Positions 1 to 7,400 of a DNA stretch of 17,426 nucleotides are shown piece after piece; the stretch's first letter is position 1, and every line of letters begins with the position of its first letter. The notes under the pieces were generated by a model that worked only from the letters and a program-made list of their open reading frames with translations, was not told the origin of the DNA and ran no database searches. Location of the stretch: positions 1 to 17,426 of the forward strand of contig JBFWTJ010000041.1 of the NCBI GenBank assembly GCA_050247895.1, read 5' to 3'. The translations under genes and the position numbers were made by a program. Source of the stretch: CAVPEW01 sp050247895 (GTDB lineage: Bacteria; Actinomycetota; Acidimicrobiia; Acidimicrobiales; VFJN01).

Positions 1-1
1 G

Positions 2-2689
2 CGCGGCCCGGTGCTGGCCGACGACGACGGGGACTGGATCGTGGCGGCCGGGGTCCGGGCCGACGTGCTGGTCGGGCGCGCCGCCGGTGTGGTCGCCGCC
101 GCGGCCCTGGCCGCCGGCGACCACACCGCGGCGATCGTCGCGGCCGAGGCCCAGCTCGGTCGGGATCCCCACGACGAGGTGGCCCTGCGGACCCTGATGC
201 GCGCCCACGCCGGGGAGGGCCGGCCCGGATCCGGCCTGGCCGCCTACGGCCGGGTCCGGCGGCGGCTGGCCGACGACCTCGGCGTCTCGCCCGCCCCCGA
301 GACCGAGCGGCTCCACACGGCGCTGCTGCTCGCCGGCACGGACGACGGCCCGGCACCGGCGGAGCGACGCACCCCGACCCGAACCGGCCGGCTCGTGGGA
401 AGGGCCGCGGAGCTGGCCGACCTCGGCGGCCACCTCCGTGCCGCCGCGGCGGGGGTCCGGGTCGTGCAGGTGGAAGGGGACCCGGGCATCGGCAAGTCGG
501 CCCTGGTCCGCCGGTTCGTGGCCGACCTCGCCGCCGGCACCCGGGTCGTGTGGGCCACCACGGACGACCTGGGCCGGGACCTGCCCCTCCAGCCGGTGCT
601 CGACGCCCTCGGCCTCGCCCCGCCCGTCGCGCTCGGCCCGGGCGGTTCGGGCCGGGCCCGGCAGGCGTGGTTCGGCGACGTGCTCGCCGCCGTCGCCCCG
701 CCGGGCGGGCAGGCTCCCGGCGCGACGACCGTGCTGGTGGTCGAGGACGTCCACAGGGCCGACGCGGGCACCCGGGAGCTCCTGGAGTGGTCCGTGGGCC
801 GACCGGTGCCGGTGCTCGTCGTGGCCACGACCCGTCCGGCCCGGCACCTGGCCGGGGCGGCCACGCTCGCCCTCGGTCCGCTGGCCATCGGCGACCTGGC
901 CGAGCTGATCGGCGGCACCGCGCCGGGTCGGCTGGCCGAGATCCACGCCCGGACCGCGGGCAACCCCCTCTTCGCCCTCGCCGTGGCCGCCGCCCCGCCG
1001 GGCGAGCTCCCCGCCAGCGTGCAGGAAGCCGTCCTCGGCGCGATCGCACCGCTCGGCGACGAGGTCCGCGACGTCGTCCAGGCCGCGGCCGTGCTCGGTG
1101 GCGACGTCGACGTCGACCTGGTCGCCTCGGTGCTGCGCCGCCCGGCCGTCGAGGTGCTCGGCCTGCTCGAGGAGGCCTCGCGGTCCGGCGTGCTCGTCGA
1201 GAGCGGTGCGGGCTTCGGGTTCCGCCACTACGTCGTGCGCGAGGTCCTCGAGGCGGGCGCGGGCCGGGCCCGCGTGGCGCTGCTGCACCGTGCCGCGGCC
1301 GCGACGTTGGCGGCCCGGCCCGGCCACGACCCGCTGGCCGTCGCCGTCCACGCGCACCGGGGCGGTGACGGCGTGCGCGCCGGCCGGGCCTTCGCCGAAG
1401 CCGCCCGGGCCTCGCTCGCCCGGGCCGACCTGGCCGCGGCCGAGGCCCACCTGCGGTCGGCGCTGGCCTGCGGCGACCCGGGCGCCCGCACCGAGCTGGC
1501 CCGCGTGCTCATGGTCGCCCGCCGGTTCGACGAGGCTGCCACCGAGGCCGCCGCGGCGGTGGCCTCGGACGGTGGTCCGGTGGCGCTCGAGGTCGCAGGC
1601 TGGATCGCCTACTACCGGCGCGACCACGGCGCGGCCCAGCGCTATGCCGACGAAGCGGTCGAACGGGCCGGAGCGCACGCCGACCTGGCGGGTGCCCGGG
1701 CCGGTGCGCTGGCCCTGAGCGGACGGGCCCGCCACGGGGTCGGCGACCTGACCGGCGCGCGGGAGCGCCTGGAGGACGCGCTGGACGGCGATCCGGCCGC
1801 GCGTGGGGTCGCGCGCGTGTGGTTGGCCCACGTCGCCCTGCACCGAGGCGCGCCGTCCCGGGCCCTCGACCTGGCCGAGCGGGCGCTGGTCGACCCCGAC
1901 CACCACGCCCACCCCTTCTCGCCCCTGCACGGCGCGTTCGCCCGGGCGGTGGCGCTCGGCTGCCTCGGGCAGGTCGCGGCGGGGCTCGCCGCGGCGGACC
2001 GGTTCGAGGAGATGGCGGGGCGCGCCGGGCCCGTCGGCGCGCGGTTCGTCGCCATCCCCGGCAACGTCCGGTCGTGGCTGCTGCGGGCCGGCGGGCGCTT
2101 CGGCGAGGCCGACGACGAGGCCCAGCGGTCCCTCGAGGCGGGCGGCGCACCCGACGCCTCGGGTCCCTCGGCCACCGGGTTCGCCGAGGCCTACTGGGTG
2201 GCCGTGATGGAGCTGGCCGACGGGCGCCTGGCCGCAGGGGACCTCGCCGGCGCCGACGGCCTGCTCGCCCGGCTCGGCGTGCTCGACGGGAACGACGTGA
2301 CCATGGCCTGGCACCAGCGCCACCGGCGCGACCTCGTCGCGGCCCGGATCGCCCGCCGGGCCGGCGACCACCCACGGGCGGCCGGCCTGGCCGCGGCGGT
2401 CGTGGCCGACGCCTCGGCCCGCGGCGCCGGGCGCTACGCCTCCCTGGCCCGGGCCGAGCTGGCCCTGGCGGGCGGTCCCGCCGACCCGGCCGACCTCGAC
2501 CGGGTGCTCGACGCGCTCGACCGGAGCGCGATGCCCGAGGCGTGGCCGATCGCCCTGGAGCTGTCCGGACACCTGGGGGTGCCCGCGTGGCGAGCGCGAG
2601 CCGAGCGGTCCGCGGCCCGACTGGTCGCCGCGGTGGCCGCGGAGCACCGGAGGGCCCTCGAGGCGCTCCTGGCCCGCTCGTTCGGCTGA
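2..2689 (+). CDS. AfsR/SARP-like regulator: BTAD, AAA ATPase and helical repeats (5' end cut by window)
   Basis: This is probably a large ATP-dependent transcriptional regulator. The frame is open to the left edge, so the true start, and probably an N-terminal winged-helix DNA-binding domain, lie outside the window; the GTG at 11 is only the first in-window start codon. Residues are counted from base 11. Residues 17-107 form a bacterial transcriptional activator domain ending in LADDLGVSPAPETERLH, typical of SARP/AfsR proteins. An AAA-type ATPase follows, with LVGRAAEL near 128, Walker A GDPGIGKS at 156-163 and Walker B VLVVEDVH near 241-248. From about residue 430 to the end the protein is Ala/Leu/Arg-rich helical repeats of TPR/MalT type. 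The architecture matches AfsR-like or large LuxR/SARP hybrids, but there is no LuxR HTH at the C-terminus. The target is unknown; the heptamer array at 4619 is a candidate by inference only. Confidence 0.85.
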   Translation, partial: RGPVLADDDGDWIVAAGVRADVLVGRAAGVVAAAALAAGDHTAAIVAAEAQLGRDPHDEVALRTLMRAHAGEGRPGSGLAAYGRVRRRLADDLGVSPAPETERLHTALLLAGTDDGPAPAERRTPTRTGRLVGRAAELADLGGHLRAAAAGVRVVQVEGDPGIGKSALVRRFVADLAAGTRVVWATTDDLGRDLPLQPVLDALGLAPPVALGPGGSGRARQAWFGDVLAAVAPPGGQAPGATTVLVVEDVHRADAGTRELLEWSVGRPVPVLVVATTRPARHLAGAATLALGPLAIGDLAELIGGTAPGRLAEIHARTAGNPLFALAVAAAPPGELPASVQEAVLGAIAPLGDEVRDVVQAAAVLGGDVDVDLVASVLRRPAVEVLGLLEEASRSGVLVESGAGFGFRHYVVREVLEAGAGRARVALLHRAAAATLAARPGHDPLAVAVHAHRGGDGVRAGRAFAEAARASLARADLAAAEAHLRSALACGDPGARTELARVLMVARRFDEAATEAAAAVASDGGPVALEVAGWIAYYRRDHGAAQRYADEAVERAGAHADLAGARAGALALSGRARHGVGDLTGARERLEDALDGDPAARGVARVWLAHVALHRGAPSRALDLAERALVDPDHHAHPFSPLHGAFARAVALGCLGQVAAGLAAADRFEEMAGRAGPVGARFVAIPGNVRSWLLRAGGRFGEADDEAQRSLEAGGAPDASGPSATGFAEAYWVAVMELADGRLAAGDLAGADGLLARLGVLDGNDVTMAWHQRHRRDLVAARIARRAGDHPRAAGLAAAVVADASARGAGRYASLARAELALAGGPADPADLDRVLDALDRSAMPEAWPIALELSGHLGVPAWRARAERSAARLVAAVAAEHRRALEALLARSFG

Positions 2690-2711
2690 TCGCCACGGTC
2701 GGCCGAACCCG

Positions 2712-2736
2712 GCCAGGGGCCGCGCCCGCCCCTGGC
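2712..2736. terminator. Hairpin between convergent genes, probable bidirectional terminator
   Basis: The arms GCCAGGGGC (2712-2720) and GCCCCTGGC (2728-2736) are perfect 9-bp reverse complements around a 7-base loop. They fill the short gap between the stop of the plus-strand regulator and the stop of the minus-strand methyltransferase. There is no T-tract on either side, so this would be a U-less terminator of the kind common in high-GC actinobacteria, or an RNA 3'-end stabiliser. Confidence 0.6.
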
Positions 2737-3546
2737 TCAACCGACGACGGCGACGGTCACCAGCACCGAGCGCACAAGGGGTGGGGCGTCGCCGAGACGG
2801 AGGACCGCGGCGCGGGCCAGCTCCTCGCGTTGGACCGGGTCGAGGCGGGCGAGGAACGGTGCGTGCTGGGCCATCCCGAAGCGCCACTCCACGAGGCGGC
2901 GCGGCCCCAGGTCGGCGAAGCGGACCCGGCGGAGGAGCACGCGGCCGTCCAGCCCTGCCGCGCCGGCGGCGGCACGGCAGCCCTCGGGGGTGCCCAGCGC
3001 CGGCCCCCAGGCATCTCGGAGCGCCCGGTACCAACCGGGGGCCTCCCATCCGTGCGCGGCGAGCGTGGCGGCCACCGCGGCCTTGACCGGGTGGTCGTCG
3101 TCGGTCGCGTACGTGCCGGCGACCACCACGCCGCCTGCTCGCACCACGCGGTGGGCCTCGGCGAAGCCGGTCACCGGGTCGGCCAGGTGGTTGAAGGAGA
3201 ACGCGGCGATCGCCGCGTCGACGGTCCGGTCGGCGAGGGGGAGGGCGCCCGCGTCGGCCACCAGCGCCGGTCCCGGCAGGTCGGCGCCGACCAAGATCCC
3301 GGCCGCCAGGTCGATCGAGACGACGTCGCCCGCGCCGGCCGCGCGGGCGGCCCGGCCGGCTGCGCCGGTCCCCGCGCCCACGTCGGCGACCCGAGCCCCG
3401 GCCAGCGTCCGGGGCGAGCAGGCCACCAGCTCGCGGGCCAGCCGGTCGTAGACGATCCCCGGGCCGGCCTGCCAATGCGCGCCGGCCGCGGCGTAGGCGG
3501 CGCGCACGCCCGCGGCATCGGTCGCCGACGTGGCGGAGGAGCGCAC
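2737..3546 (-). CDS. Class I SAM-dependent methyltransferase (UbiE/Methyltransf_11 type)
   Basis: A 269-residue cytosolic methyltransferase that transfers a methyl group from S-adenosylmethionine to an unknown substrate. SAM-binding motif I is VADVGAGTG at 53-61, with the acidic end of strand beta-2 at D79 in VVSIDLAAG. DAGALPLADRTVDAA and AFSFNHLADP fit motifs II and III of the Methyltransf_11 group, and HRVVRAGGVVVAGTY follows. The frame stays open far upstream into the phosphotransferase gene. GTG at 3546 is chosen because GGGAGG lies 5 bases before it, the protein then has normal family length, and it avoids overlap. The gene starts 26 bases after the stop of the phosphotransferase, so the two are probably co-transcribed. 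Family assignment is firm; the substrate cannot be read from the sequence. Confidence 0.85.
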   Translation of the reverse strand: MRSSATSATDAAGVRAAYAAAGAHWQAGPGIVYDRLARELVACSPRTLAGARVADVGAGTGAAGRAARAAGAGDVVSIDLAAGILVGADLPGPALVADAGALPLADRTVDAAIAAFSFNHLADPVTGFAEAHRVVRAGGVVVAGTYATDDDHPVKAAVAATLAAHGWEAPGWYRALRDAWGPALGTPEGCRAAAGAAGLDGRVLLRRVRFADLGPRRLVEWRFGMAQHAPFLARLDPVQREELARAAVLRLGDAPPLVRSVLVTVAVVG

Positions 3547-3572
3547 GGGCCCCTCCCGGGGCTGCGCTCGCC

Positions 3573-4595
3573 TCACAGCAGGTCGGCGCCGGCGCCGGCC
3601 GCGTCGCACCACCAGTCGAGCTCGTCCTGGTCGCCGAGCGCCTTCTCCCACCCGAACTGCACCAGCGCGCCCAGGTGGCACAGGCTCAGCTGGCGGTCCC
3701 ACCACCCGTCGGTCGACACGCCGTGCCGCCCGAGCGCCGCGGCCAGCTCGTCGGCGGTCGACTCCTTCGTCCAGCCCACGGGCAGGCGGGCCCGGTTGAG
3801 CGCCGTGTACCACGACAGCTCGTGGCAGACAGGGCCGAAGCCCGGGTAGGCCCAGTCGAGCAGCACGGTGCGCCCGCCGGCGGCGGCCCCCACGTTGGAG
3901 AGCTTCCAGTCGCCGTGGAGGAAGCACCACGGCGTGTCGGCCACGGCATCGACCAGCGCCGTCGGGTCCCGGCGCAGCTCGTCGACCAGGCGACCCAACG
4001 GACCGGGCACGCGCTCGGCGAAGCGCCTCCACCCGGTGACGGCGATCTCGGGCACCTGCTCGGGGAACCCCAGGGCCTCCTCCCGGGCCAGGGCCTGCGT
4101 GCCGAAGAAGCCCCAACGGGTGGCCATCGGGACGAGGCCGTACTCGTCGTGCCAGCCCCAGGTCGCCGCGGCGAGGGCGGCGAGGTGGTCGAGGAAGCGC
4201 CGGTGGTGGGCCTCGGGGATCGGGTCGTCACCGGCCGGCACGAGCTCGGCCGACACGTCCCGCATGAGCAGCGCCACGCCCCGGTGGCCCCACGGGGCGG
4301 CGCCCAGCGTGGCGTGGTCGATCGCGTCGGGCGCCAGGTCCATCAGGCCCAGCTCCCAGGCCCGCAGCAGGCCCGGTCGGGGCGCGTCCATGACCCGCAG
4401 GAGGAAGTCGTGGTCGAGGTCGACGTACTTGACCACGCGGGGGGCGCCGTCGAGCTCGACCCGGTCGAACAGGGCGCCCGAGCGGGACTCGGCGGTGTGG
4501 AAGGGCCCGGCACGGCGGCCGCCGGCGAGGAGCTCGTCGACCGAGCCGGCCACGGGCCGGGGGAGGAGGTGCTGATCGGTGTGCTCGACGTTCAT
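3573..4595 (-). CDS. Phosphotransferase of the aminoglycoside phosphotransferase (APH)/choline kinase fold
   Basis: A 340-residue soluble kinase-like protein. The catalytic loop HGDWKLSNVG has H227, D229 (the expected base) and N234, and the metal-binding aspartate is D247 in VLLDWAYPG. An ATP-lobe lysine is probable in RVVKYVDLDHDF. The C-terminal part (WYTALNRARLP, WEKALGDQDELDWW) is helical, as in the family. Members phosphorylate small hydroxylated compounds, from aminoglycosides to sugars and metabolites; the fold alone does not show drug resistance. ATG at 4595 has only a weak ribosome-binding site. It is the first gene of a probable two-gene minus-strand unit with the downstream methyltransferase, and diverges from the methyltransferase at 4725 across a region of repeated heptamers. 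Confidence 0.85.
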   Translation of the reverse strand: MNVEHTDQHLLPRPVAGSVDELLAGGRRAGPFHTAESRSGALFDRVELDGAPRVVKYVDLDHDFLLRVMDAPRPGLLRAWELGLMDLAPDAIDHATLGAAPWGHRGVALLMRDVSAELVPAGDDPIPEAHHRRFLDHLAALAAATWGWHDEYGLVPMATRWGFFGTQALAREEALGFPEQVPEIAVTGWRRFAERVPGPLGRLVDELRRDPTALVDAVADTPWCFLHGDWKLSNVGAAAGGRTVLLDWAYPGFGPVCHELSWYTALNRARLPVGWTKESTADELAAALGRHGVSTDGWWDRQLSLCHLGALVQFGWEKALGDQDELDWWCDAAGAGADLL

Positions 4596-4618
4596 GGCCC
4601 GAGCGTCCGCCCCGCGGC

Positions 4619-4689
4619 CTGCAGGGCGCTTGCAGCGAGCCGGCCGGGAGCTGCAGGGCCGCTGCAGGAGGTGAGGCGCAACCTGCGGT
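4619..4689 (+). promoter_or_regulatory. Array of five CTGCAGG-like heptamers, candidate SARP-type operator
   Basis: CTGCAGG occurs at 4619-4625, 4651-4657 and 4662-4668. Variants are TTGCAGC at 4630-4636 and CTGCGGT at 4683-4689. Starts are offset 0, 11, 32, 43 and 64, which places all five on about the same DNA face. The last copy ends 8 bases before TAGATC (4698-4703). Direct heptamers at 11- or 22-bp steps, with the last 8 bp upstream of the -10, are the known layout of SARP-dependent promoters. CTGCAG is itself palindromic, so the site can also be read as two CTGCA-N7-TGCAG inverted repeats. Confidence 0.5.
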
Positions 4690-4697
4690 CCACCTCG

Positions 4698-4717
4698 TAG
4701 ATCGATGGCAGAGGAGG
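4698..4717 (+). promoter_or_regulatory. Candidate -10 element and ribosome-binding site of the winged-helix methyltransferase
   Basis: TAGATC at 4698-4703 is a modest -10 match. It would place transcription start near 4709-4711, just before the strong Shine-Dalgarno sequence GAGGAGG at 4711-4717, which lies 7 bases before ATG 4725. No good -35 hexamer is visible, as expected for an activator-dependent promoter. The leader would be only about 15 bases. Confidence 0.4.
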
Positions 4718-4724
4718 CCGACAG

Positions 4725-5819
4725 ATGTCAACGACCAAAGACGTGCCCACCGAGGGGCACGACCTGCAGGACGCGATCGAAGCGTTCACGATGACCTTCG
4801 TGACCGACCTCGCCGCGGTGGCCCACGCCGCCACCGTGGTGATCGGCGACAAGCTCGGCCTCTACCGGGCCATCGCCGACGCCGGCTCGGTCACCCCGGC
4901 CGAGCTGGCCGCCCGGACCGGCTGCGACGCCCGGCTCGTGGCCGAGTGGCTGGCCGCCCAGGCCGCCAGCGGGTACGCGCACCACGACGCCACCACGGGG
5001 CGCTACTACCTCGACGCCGCCCAGGCCGCCTGCCTGGCCGACGAGGGCGCGCCCACGTTCCTCGCCGGCGGGATGGCGGTGGTGTCCTCGGGGCACAAGG
5101 ACGAGGAGCTGGTGACCGAGGCGTTCCGGACCGGTGCGGGCGTCGGCTGGCACCAGCACCACCACGACCTGTTCCTGGGCACCGAGCGCTTCTTCCGCCC
5201 GGGCTACGTCGCCAACCTGGCATCGAGCTGGATCCCGGCGGTGCCCGGCCTCGAGGACGCCCTCCGGCGGGGCACCACGGTGGCCGACGTGGGCTGCGGG
5301 CACGGCTCGTCGACGATCCTGATGGGGGAGTCGTTCCCCGCCTCGCGCTTCGTCGGCTTCGACTACCACGCCGGATCGGTCGCCGTCGCCGAGCAGCGCG
5401 CCCGCAGCGCGGGCGTGTCCGACCGGGTGACCTTCGCCGTCGCCCCCGCCGACGAGCTGCCCGGGACGGGGTACGGCCTGGTGACGATCTTCGACGCCCT
5501 GCACGACATGGGCGATCCGGTGGCCGCGGCTCGCCGGATCCACCGGTCGCTGGCGCCCGACGGCGTGCTGCTGCTGGTCGAGCCGAACGCCGGCGACCGG
5601 GTCGAGGACAACCTGAACCTGGTCGGGCGGATCTTCTACTCGGCGTCGACGCTCATCTGCACCCCGGCGGCGCGCCACCAGGGCGGTCCCGACGCGGCCT
5701 GCCTGGGCGCCCAGGCCGGCGAGGCACGGTTGCGCACGGTGCTGGCCGACGCCGGGTTCGGGTCGGTCGACAGGGTCGCCGAGACCCCGTTCAACATGGT
5801 GCTGGCAGCGCGCCCCTAG
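4725..5819 (+). CDS. SAM-dependent methyltransferase with N-terminal winged helix (Rv2258c-like)
   Basis: A 364-residue protein whose layout resembles Mycobacterium tuberculosis Rv2258c (about 350 residues). The N-terminal part, about residues 30-110, is a winged-helix/dimerisation domain; KLGLYRAIADAG and TPAELAARTGCDARLVAEW are typical. In this family it is a dimer and substrate-pocket domain rather than a DNA reader. The Rossmann methyltransferase domain follows, with motif I VADVGCGHGSS starting at V186, VGFDYHAGSV for the ribose-binding acid, and FDALHDMGDP. The C-terminus (LADAGFGSVDRVAETPFN) is ordinary for the fold. ATG 4725 has GAGGAGG 7 bases upstream. The gene is divergent from the phosphotransferase/methyltransferase pair and sits behind the heptamer array, so it may belong to an activated secondary-metabolism-like unit. 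The substrate is unknown. Confidence 0.85.
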   Translation: MSTTKDVPTEGHDLQDAIEAFTMTFVTDLAAVAHAATVVIGDKLGLYRAIADAGSVTPAELAARTGCDARLVAEWLAAQAASGYAHHDATTGRYYLDAAQAACLADEGAPTFLAGGMAVVSSGHKDEELVTEAFRTGAGVGWHQHHHDLFLGTERFFRPGYVANLASSWIPAVPGLEDALRRGTTVADVGCGHGSSTILMGESFPASRFVGFDYHAGSVAVAEQRARSAGVSDRVTFAVAPADELPGTGYGLVTIFDALHDMGDPVAAARRIHRSLAPDGVLLLVEPNAGDRVEDNLNLVGRIFYSASTLICTPAARHQGGPDAACLGAQAGEARLRTVLADAGFGSVDRVAETPFNMVLAARP

Positions 5820-5833
5820 GACGCCGGCGGCCC

Positions 5834-5839
5834 TATGCT
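5834..5839 (+). promoter_or_regulatory. Candidate -10 of the fluoride antiporter transcript
   Basis: TATGCT fits the TANNNT pattern. It would start transcription near 5845-5848, exactly where the riboswitch aptamer begins. There is no recognisable -35 around 5811-5817, which overlaps the stop of the preceding gene. Confidence 0.45.
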
Positions 5840-5847
5840 GGGCCGAC

Positions 5848-5894
5848 GGCGATGGGGCTCGCCGAAACCGCCCGTCCGGGCTGATGGCTCCTGC
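5848..5894 (+). ncRNA. Fluoride riboswitch aptamer (crcB motif)
   Basis: The layout matches the crystallised Thermotoga petrophila fluoride aptamer. Stem GGCG 5848-5851 pairs with CGCC 5860-5863 around a loop ATGGGGCT; a GAAACC linker follows. The second hairpin is GCCC 5870-5873 with GGGC 5878-5881, then the conserved TGATGGC. The loop bases GGGGC (5854-5858) can form the required pseudoknot with GCTCC (5887-5891), including one G-U pair. It lies directly upstream of a CLC-F-type fluoride antiporter gene, a standard association. Fluoride with magnesium is expected to stabilise the pseudoknot and switch expression on. Confidence 0.9.
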
Positions 5895-5938
5895 ACGACG
5901 ACGATGGCCACCGCAGTCGGGGTGGTGCGCGTGCAGGA
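5889..5938 (+). promoter_or_regulatory. Expression-platform hairpin competing with the fluoride aptamer
   Basis: TCCTGCACG (5889-5897) and CGTGCAGGA (5930-5938) are perfect 9-bp reverse complements. An inner stem CCACC (5908-5912) with GGTGG (5921-5925) would stack inside. The bases TCC at 5889-5891 are also used by the aptamer pseudoknot, so the two structures exclude each other. No U-tract follows, and the ribosome-binding site at 5972 is not buried. Early U-less termination without fluoride is therefore the likeliest reading. Confidence 0.6.
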
Positions 5939-5983
5939 CCCGTCCGCGGCACGGTCATCGTCTCGACCGACGAGGTGACGACG

Positions 5984-7300
5984 ATGAGCGAACGGCGAGG
6001 CCCCGCCCACCCCCGGGCCGGGTGGCGTGGACGGGTGGCGGACCAGGCCGCGGTGGCGGCGCACCTTGCCCGTTGGGTCGTGCTCGGCGCCGCCTCCGGG
6101 GCCCTGGCCGGGGTGGCCTCGTGGGGCTTCCTCGAGGCCCTCGAACGGGCGACCGACGCCCGGCTGGCCCACCCGTGGCTCCTGTTCCTGCTCCCCGTGG
6201 CCGGTGCCGCGATCGGGGTCGTCCACCACCGCTGGGCCGGCCGGGCCGCGGCGGGCAGCGCCCTGCTCCTCGACGAGATCCACACCCCGTCGGCGTGGGT
6301 GCCCCGGCGGATGGCCCCGCTGGTCTTCGCCGGCACCGTGGCCTCGCACCTCTTCGGCGCCTCGGTGGGCCGGGAGGGCACGGCCCTGCAGATGTCGGGG
6401 TCGCTCACCGACCTGCTGTCCCGGACGCTGCGGCTGGGCCCGGCCGACCGGAGGATCCTGCTGATCACCGCCCTGGCCGGCGGCTTCGGCTCGGTCTTCG
6501 GCGTGCCGCTGGCCGGTGCCGTCTTCGCCCTGGAGGTCCAGGCCGTGGGCCGCGTCCGCCACGAGGCGCTCCTGCCTGCGCTGACCGCGTCGATCGTGGG
6601 CGACCTGGTCGTGGGCGGCCTGGGCCACCACCACCCGCTCCGGCCCCCGCTCGACCTGCCCGTCGACGGGGTGGTGCTGGCCCGGGTCGCCGTCGCCGGC
6701 ATCGCCTTCGGCCTGGTCGCCACCGCCTTCTCGGCCGCCACCCGCCTGGTCGCGTCGGTGGCCGCCCGGTGGATCGCCTGGCCCCCGGCCCGCCTGGTCG
6801 CCGGAGGCGTGGCCACCGTGGGGCTGACGCTTCTGGTCGGGCGGGACGAGCTGGGCCTCAGCCTGCCGCTGGTCGACCAGGCCCTCGCCGGCGTCGACCC
6901 CGGCCCGTGGACCTTCGCGGCCAAGCTGGCCTTCACCGCGCTCGCCCTGGGTTCGGGGTTCCCCGGCGGCGAGGTCACCCCGCTGTTCGTGATCGGGGCC
7001 ACCCTGGGCGGCGCGCTGGCCGGGCCGCTGGACCTGCCCACGGCCGCCCTGGCCGCGGTGGGCTTCGTCGCCGTGTTCGCCGGGGCGGCCAACACGCCCT
7101 TGGCCTGCACGATCATGGGCGTGGAGCTGTTCGGGGCGGGAGCGGTGCTGCCCGTGGCGGTGGGCTGCGTGGTCGCCTACGTCACCTCGGGCCACCGGGG
7201 CATCTACCCGAGCCAGCGCATCGAGGCGGCCAAGGGCCCGCACGTCGTCGAGGGCTTCCCGACCGTCGCCGAGTGGCACCGCCGGCGCGGCGACCGCTGA
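5984..7300 (+). CDS. CLC-F-type fluoride/proton antiporter (EriC-F)
   Basis: A 438-residue polytopic membrane protein of the CLC family that expels fluoride in exchange for protons. The gating-glutamate motif reads GREGT at 129-133 (E131); the CLC-F clade has T or V where chloride CLCs have GREGP. Other CLC-F-like features are LLLDEIHTP (DEIH at 97-100) in place of the chloride-selective GSGIP region, MAPLVFAGTVASHLFG, GSGFPGGEVTP at 323-333, and GAANTPLACTIMGVELFG. No CBS domains follow, as in most prokaryotic CLCs. ATG 5984 is chosen because GAGGTGA (5972-5978) lies 5 bases before it; GTG at 5975 is in frame but overlaps that site. The fluoride riboswitch directly upstream supports the substrate assignment independently. 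It is convergent with the ABC transporter operon. Confidence 0.92.
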   Translation: MSERRGPAHPRAGWRGRVADQAAVAAHLARWVVLGAASGALAGVASWGFLEALERATDARLAHPWLLFLLPVAGAAIGVVHHRWAGRAAAGSALLLDEIHTPSAWVPRRMAPLVFAGTVASHLFGASVGREGTALQMSGSLTDLLSRTLRLGPADRRILLITALAGGFGSVFGVPLAGAVFALEVQAVGRVRHEALLPALTASIVGDLVVGGLGHHHPLRPPLDLPVDGVVLARVAVAGIAFGLVATAFSAATRLVASVAARWIAWPPARLVAGGVATVGLTLLVGRDELGLSLPLVDQALAGVDPGPWTFAAKLAFTALALGSGFPGGEVTPLFVIGATLGGALAGPLDLPTAALAAVGFVAVFAGAANTPLACTIMGVELFGAGAVLPVAVGCVVAYVTSGHRGIYPSQRIEAAKGPHVVEGFPTVAEWHRRRGDR

Positions 7301-7400
7301 ACCGGACGACGCCGGGCGACGTCGCTAAGAGGGCCGGTGGTGGCACAGGGCCGCGACCGCCCCGCCGAACGTCGACGATCCCGGTGGTCGGCAGGTCGGC
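7301..7400. other. Convergent intergenic gap, no clear feature
   Basis: About 100 bases lie between the stops of the antiporter (plus) and the ABC ATPase (minus). I found only weak 5-bp inverted repeats (GCCGA/TCGGC) and no convincing terminator hairpin or small gene. Confidence 0.5.

Noticed and set aside
1509..2696. Long minus-strand frame opposite the large regulator, and other long Arg/Pro/Gly-rich frames across the window
   Set aside because: They have the composition of shadow frames in GC-rich DNA, no domain motifs and no ribosome-binding sites, and lie opposite or out of phase with well-supported genes.
3573..4595. Reading the APH-fold gene as an aminoglycoside resistance gene
   Set aside because: Only the general kinase fold (HGDWKLSN and D247) is visible. 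Most chromosomal actinobacterial members of this type are not resistance enzymes, and no resistance-specific motif or mobile context is present.
5975..5983. GTG 5975 as start of the fluoride antiporter
   Set aside because: It overlaps the Shine-Dalgarno sequence GAGGTGA that is well placed for ATG 5984 and has no good ribosome-binding site of its own.
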